This document shows, piece after piece, positions 61,926 through 64,000 of a DNA stretch of 64,000 bases (position 1 is the first letter of the stretch; the number at the start of each line of letters is the position of its first letter). The stretch is from DAOUBP01 sp964513075. GTDB taxonomy: Bacteria; Chloroflexota; Anaerolineae; CG2-30-64-16. Location of the stretch: NCBI GenBank assembly GCA_964513075.1, contig CAZELR010000004.1, positions 1 through 64,000 of the forward strand, written 5' to 3'. The translations under genes were made by a program, and so were the position numbers. Below the pieces are notes generated by a model, which was not told where the DNA came from, searched no databases, and saw only the letters and a program-made list of their open reading frames with translations.

Positions 61926-63368
61926 CTAAAACAATGCAAGATCGCCGCCATAGTAACGGACAACGATCAGGACCAGGGCAAGCAAAAGTCCGCAGCAGGG
62001 CAGCGCGCCGGCTGTCCAGGCGAATACCCTGTCCGGCACCAGCCGGGTGAAGGGTCGGGCTTGGCGCAGGCTGCGCAGCAGCAGGAATGCCAACGGCGCA
62101 ATCGGAATGAAGTATCGCCCCTGGGCTCGGCCGATGGTCCCGGCAGCGATGCTGGACCAGAGAATGAACTGGCTGGTGAGGATCAGCACCACCGAGACAG
62201 CCACGATGCCCAAGATAACCACCTGCTGGTTGCCGGAAATTCTCCACCGGGCATCATCAAAGACAGCCACAAACGCCAGCGCCACCAAATAAATCACCAC
62301 AAACGGAACCGGCAGCGGCGTATCCAGCCAACCAAGTATGCCGACGAAGCTGTGAATGTAGAAAAGGCCGTGCCAGGCGATATTATCGAGGAGGTTCCGA
62401 GCGTAACGCAGCGGATGCTCGATGATGGCCTGCTGTGCGGCTGCGAACGATGGGTAGCTTCCGCGGCGGAAGGAGACGAACGTTTCAGCCGCGACGCTGT
62501 TCCACAACATGAAGCTGATCACGCTGGCCAGGACAACCAGGGCGCCGGCGATCAACCAACTGCGGCGCGTCGGGGCTTTGCTGGTTGGCACCAGAAAGAA
62601 CAGGAACGCCAGAGGGAAGTAGGCGCTTTTGCAGGCCGCCAGCAGCGCGCCCAAGATCATCAGCCGGCCAACCGTGCCCGGTGTCACGCGTCGCTGCGCT
62701 CCGTATGCCAGGTCCAGAACACAGGCGATGAACATAAAAGCCAGGCTGTTGGTGAACGCATCGGGCGACACGGACGCCATCTCGTAGACCGCCATCGGGA
62801 TCAATCCGATGAGCAGAAAGCCGCGCTTGAAGACGGGCGCGATGCGGATCGCCCAGCCAATCAGCACGATGGCCGCGCACAGATTGGCCAACCGTCCCAG
62901 ATAAAGCAGCCAGAGAGGTGACAGATCGAGCTGTCGCCCCACCGCGATGGCCAGCGCCTGGGGTGCGTAGGGAACAAAACTATAGATTGCCGTGTTTGAA
63001 AACACCACGAAAGCCGTGCGGGATCGTTCAAGCGGAATGCCGAAAGCAGCACGGATGGCTGCCGGATCAGCCTTGTTCTCAGGATGAAACGGGATATCGT
63101 CGATCACCGCTTCAACTGTCTGAACCAGGCTGGCAGGAAGCTCCCCCCCGGCTCCGCTGTCCCGCCGTTCCGCGAACAACTGGCCTTGCGCGATTTGATA
63201 GGCCCGATAGAAATGGTGCGGCTCGTCAGGGACCTGAAATGGGGGCGTGATGGCCACGAATAGAAGCCCAAACAGCAGCCCCAACCAGACAAATATCCGA
63301 TCCGGCCTGCCGCGAGACCGGCCGGGTGTCGCTGGGAGTCTTGCTGGGTGTACGACGCTCTGTCCCAT
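61926..63368 (-). CDS. DUF2142 family membrane protein (GT-C-like)
   Basis: 480 aa from ATG 63368, nine bases after GGAG and 14 after the preceding stop. After the first helix the loop reads FVAITPPFQVPDEPHHFYRA, the DUF2142 signature with Asp-Glu-Pro-His. Later landmarks are MASVSPDAFTNSLAF and GRAQGRYFIPIAPLAFLL. About twelve helices are visible. DUF2142 proteins are predicted GT-C-type glycosyltransferases found in capsule and cell-wall glycan loci. Biochemical function is not established to my knowledge. It sits between a GINT1-like propeller gene and the asparagine-synthase-like gene, all on the minus strand with short gaps. Confidence 0.85.
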   Translation of the reverse strand: MGQSVVHPARLPATPGRSRGRPDRIFVWLGLLFGLLFVAITPPFQVPDEPHHFYRAYQIAQGQLFAERRDSGAGGELPASLVQTVEAVIDDIPFHPENKADPAAIRAAFGIPLERSRTAFVVFSNTAIYSFVPYAPQALAIAVGRQLDLSPLWLLYLGRLANLCAAIVLIGWAIRIAPVFKRGFLLIGLIPMAVYEMASVSPDAFTNSLAFMFIACVLDLAYGAQRRVTPGTVGRLMILGALLAACKSAYFPLAFLFFLVPTSKAPTRRSWLIAGALVVLASVISFMLWNSVAAETFVSFRRGSYPSFAAAQQAIIEHPLRYARNLLDNIAWHGLFYIHSFVGILGWLDTPLPVPFVVIYLVALAFVAVFDDARWRISGNQQVVILGIVAVSVVLILTSQFILWSSIAAGTIGRAQGRYFIPIAPLAFLLLRSLRQARPFTRLVPDRVFAWTAGALPCCGLLLALVLIVVRYYGGDLALF

Positions 63369-63382
63369 GTTCCCGTTCTCCG

Positions 63383-64000
63383 CTAGTACTGCCATCCGAA
63401 AGCCAGGCGTTCGCCTTTGCCGTCCACGCTCGCAATCCATTTACCCTCGTCAACCCGATGCGGATCGACGGTATGCATCCCCCTGACGTTCCAGCCCGAT
63501 TCGCCTGGCGCCAACGGAGAGCCCTCCGCAGAGCCTTCCCCCAGTGGCTTTTCTTTATAACTGGTCGTGGTCAGTTCCGTGATCTCGAACGCCTGAACCC
63601 GATTGCCGTAGACAGGCGCATCATCTTGAGCATAGCGAATCACCCGGCCGTCGAACGCGAGGACTCGACCTCCCAGCCGCGCGATGTTGGCATCGCCCTC
63701 GATGACAGGACTCTGAGGATGCTCGGTCCACGGCCCCAAAAGGTCATCGGCATAAAAAAGACAGAGCGTGTCATTGCTTTCCGTGGGTGTCGTAAACAGC
63801 CACCACTTGTCCTCAAAGCGAAGGATCGCGGAGTCCAGATAGTGACGGCCCTCGAGCAAGGTGCCCGCCAATGACCACTCGGCAGGGAAGGCGGTGGCCC
63901 GATACAAGCGGATCGCATCCGCCTCACCGCTCTCCGGAAGCATGTAGGTCGTCCCCTGCCATTCGAAGACATAAGGATAAGACAGATGGAACGGCTCATC
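63383..64000 (-). CDS. Five-bladed propeller protein, GH43/GINT1-N-like, 5' end beyond window
   Basis: 206 codons are visible, open to the window edge. The readable N-terminal part is HLSYPYVFEWQGTTYMLPES, followed by IRLYRATAFPAEW, DSAILRFEDKWWLF, LFYADDLLGPWTEHP and IRYAQDDAPVYG. This pattern is the five-bladed propeller domain of glucosamine inositolphosphorylceramide transferase-like and GH43-related proteins, frequent in bacterial polysaccharide loci, often fused to formyltransferase or glycosyltransferase parts. Only the C-terminal part of the domain is seen, so fusion partners at the N-terminus cannot be judged. It is 14 bases upstream of the DUF2142 start and probably co-transcribed. 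Catalytic residues of GH43 cannot be assigned from this fragment. Confidence 0.75.
   Translation of the reverse strand, partial: DEPFHLSYPYVFEWQGTTYMLPESGEADAIRLYRATAFPAEWSLAGTLLEGRHYLDSAILRFEDKWWLFTTPTESNDTLCLFYADDLLGPWTEHPQSPVIEGDANIARLGGRVLAFDGRVIRYAQDDAPVYGNRVQAFEITELTTTSYKEKPLGEGSAEGSPLAPGESGWNVRGMHTVDPHRVDEGKWIASVDGKGERLAFGWQY

Noticed and set aside
1..64000. tRNA, rRNA or riboswitch genes
   Set aside because: No cloverleaf, rRNA core or known riboswitch motif was recognised by eye. A covariance-model search was not possible.

Overview
The window is a high-GC bacterial chromosome segment with one 100-N assembly gap. Its secreted proteins carry very long Thr-Pro linkers (TPTATPT type), SdrD/Cna-B-like domains, gingipain-like C25 peptidases and a short C-terminal Tyr-Leu-Pro-Leu tail. 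Together with a DUF2142 membrane protein and many GT-C glycosyltransferases, this points to Chloroflexota (Anaerolineae/Caldilineae-like). No rRNA, tRNA or phylogenetic marker confirms the assignment, so it is an inference.

Layout. 1-1.6 kb: end of a Y1 (REP-associated) transposase gene and a secreted repeat protein. 1.7-7.9 kb (+): a four-gene unit, C25 peptidase - tailed FN3-like protein - membrane-anchored FN3-like paralogue - C25 lipoprotein. 7.9-8.0 kb: a 105-bp MITE-like element. 8-28.7 kb: three paralogous giant surface proteins with a TIM-barrel-like head (one a lipoprotein interrupted by the gap), a DNRLRE protein, three GT-C membrane proteins, a methyltransferase and an initiating undecaprenyl-phosphate sugar transferase. 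28.7-46.6 kb (-): a tightly packed operon of about 18 kb with two methyltransferases, a tailed secreted esterase-like protein, six glycosyltransferases, a Wzz-like protein, a Wzy/ligase-like protein, a WbpD-like acetyltransferase, a polysaccharide deacetylase and a GT-C protein. Six of its junctions are 4-base ATGA overlaps. 46.7-52.3 kb (-): two duplicated BNR/Ycf48-like beta-propeller surface proteins. 52.4-64 kb (-): an acyltransferase, a radical SAM protein fused to an HpnA-like epimerase, three more GT-C proteins, a PF03706 membrane protein, a GT2 enzyme, an asparagine-synthase-like protein and part of a GINT1/GH43-like propeller protein.

How it fits together. The genes appear to build and export a surface polysaccharide or glycolipid (priming transferase, GTs, Wzy, Wzz, modifying enzymes) and to display large linker-rich proteins on the cell. 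Those proteins use four apparent anchoring modes: a [Y/L]LPL-type tail (seven proteins), a lipobox, a C-terminal membrane helix, or an internal copy of the tail motif. Known PorU biology in Bacteroidota links a C25 peptidase to glycolipid attachment of tailed proteins. My main hypothesis is therefore that the C25 proteins, the tail and the glycan genes form a protein-sorting system. This rests on sequence and context only.
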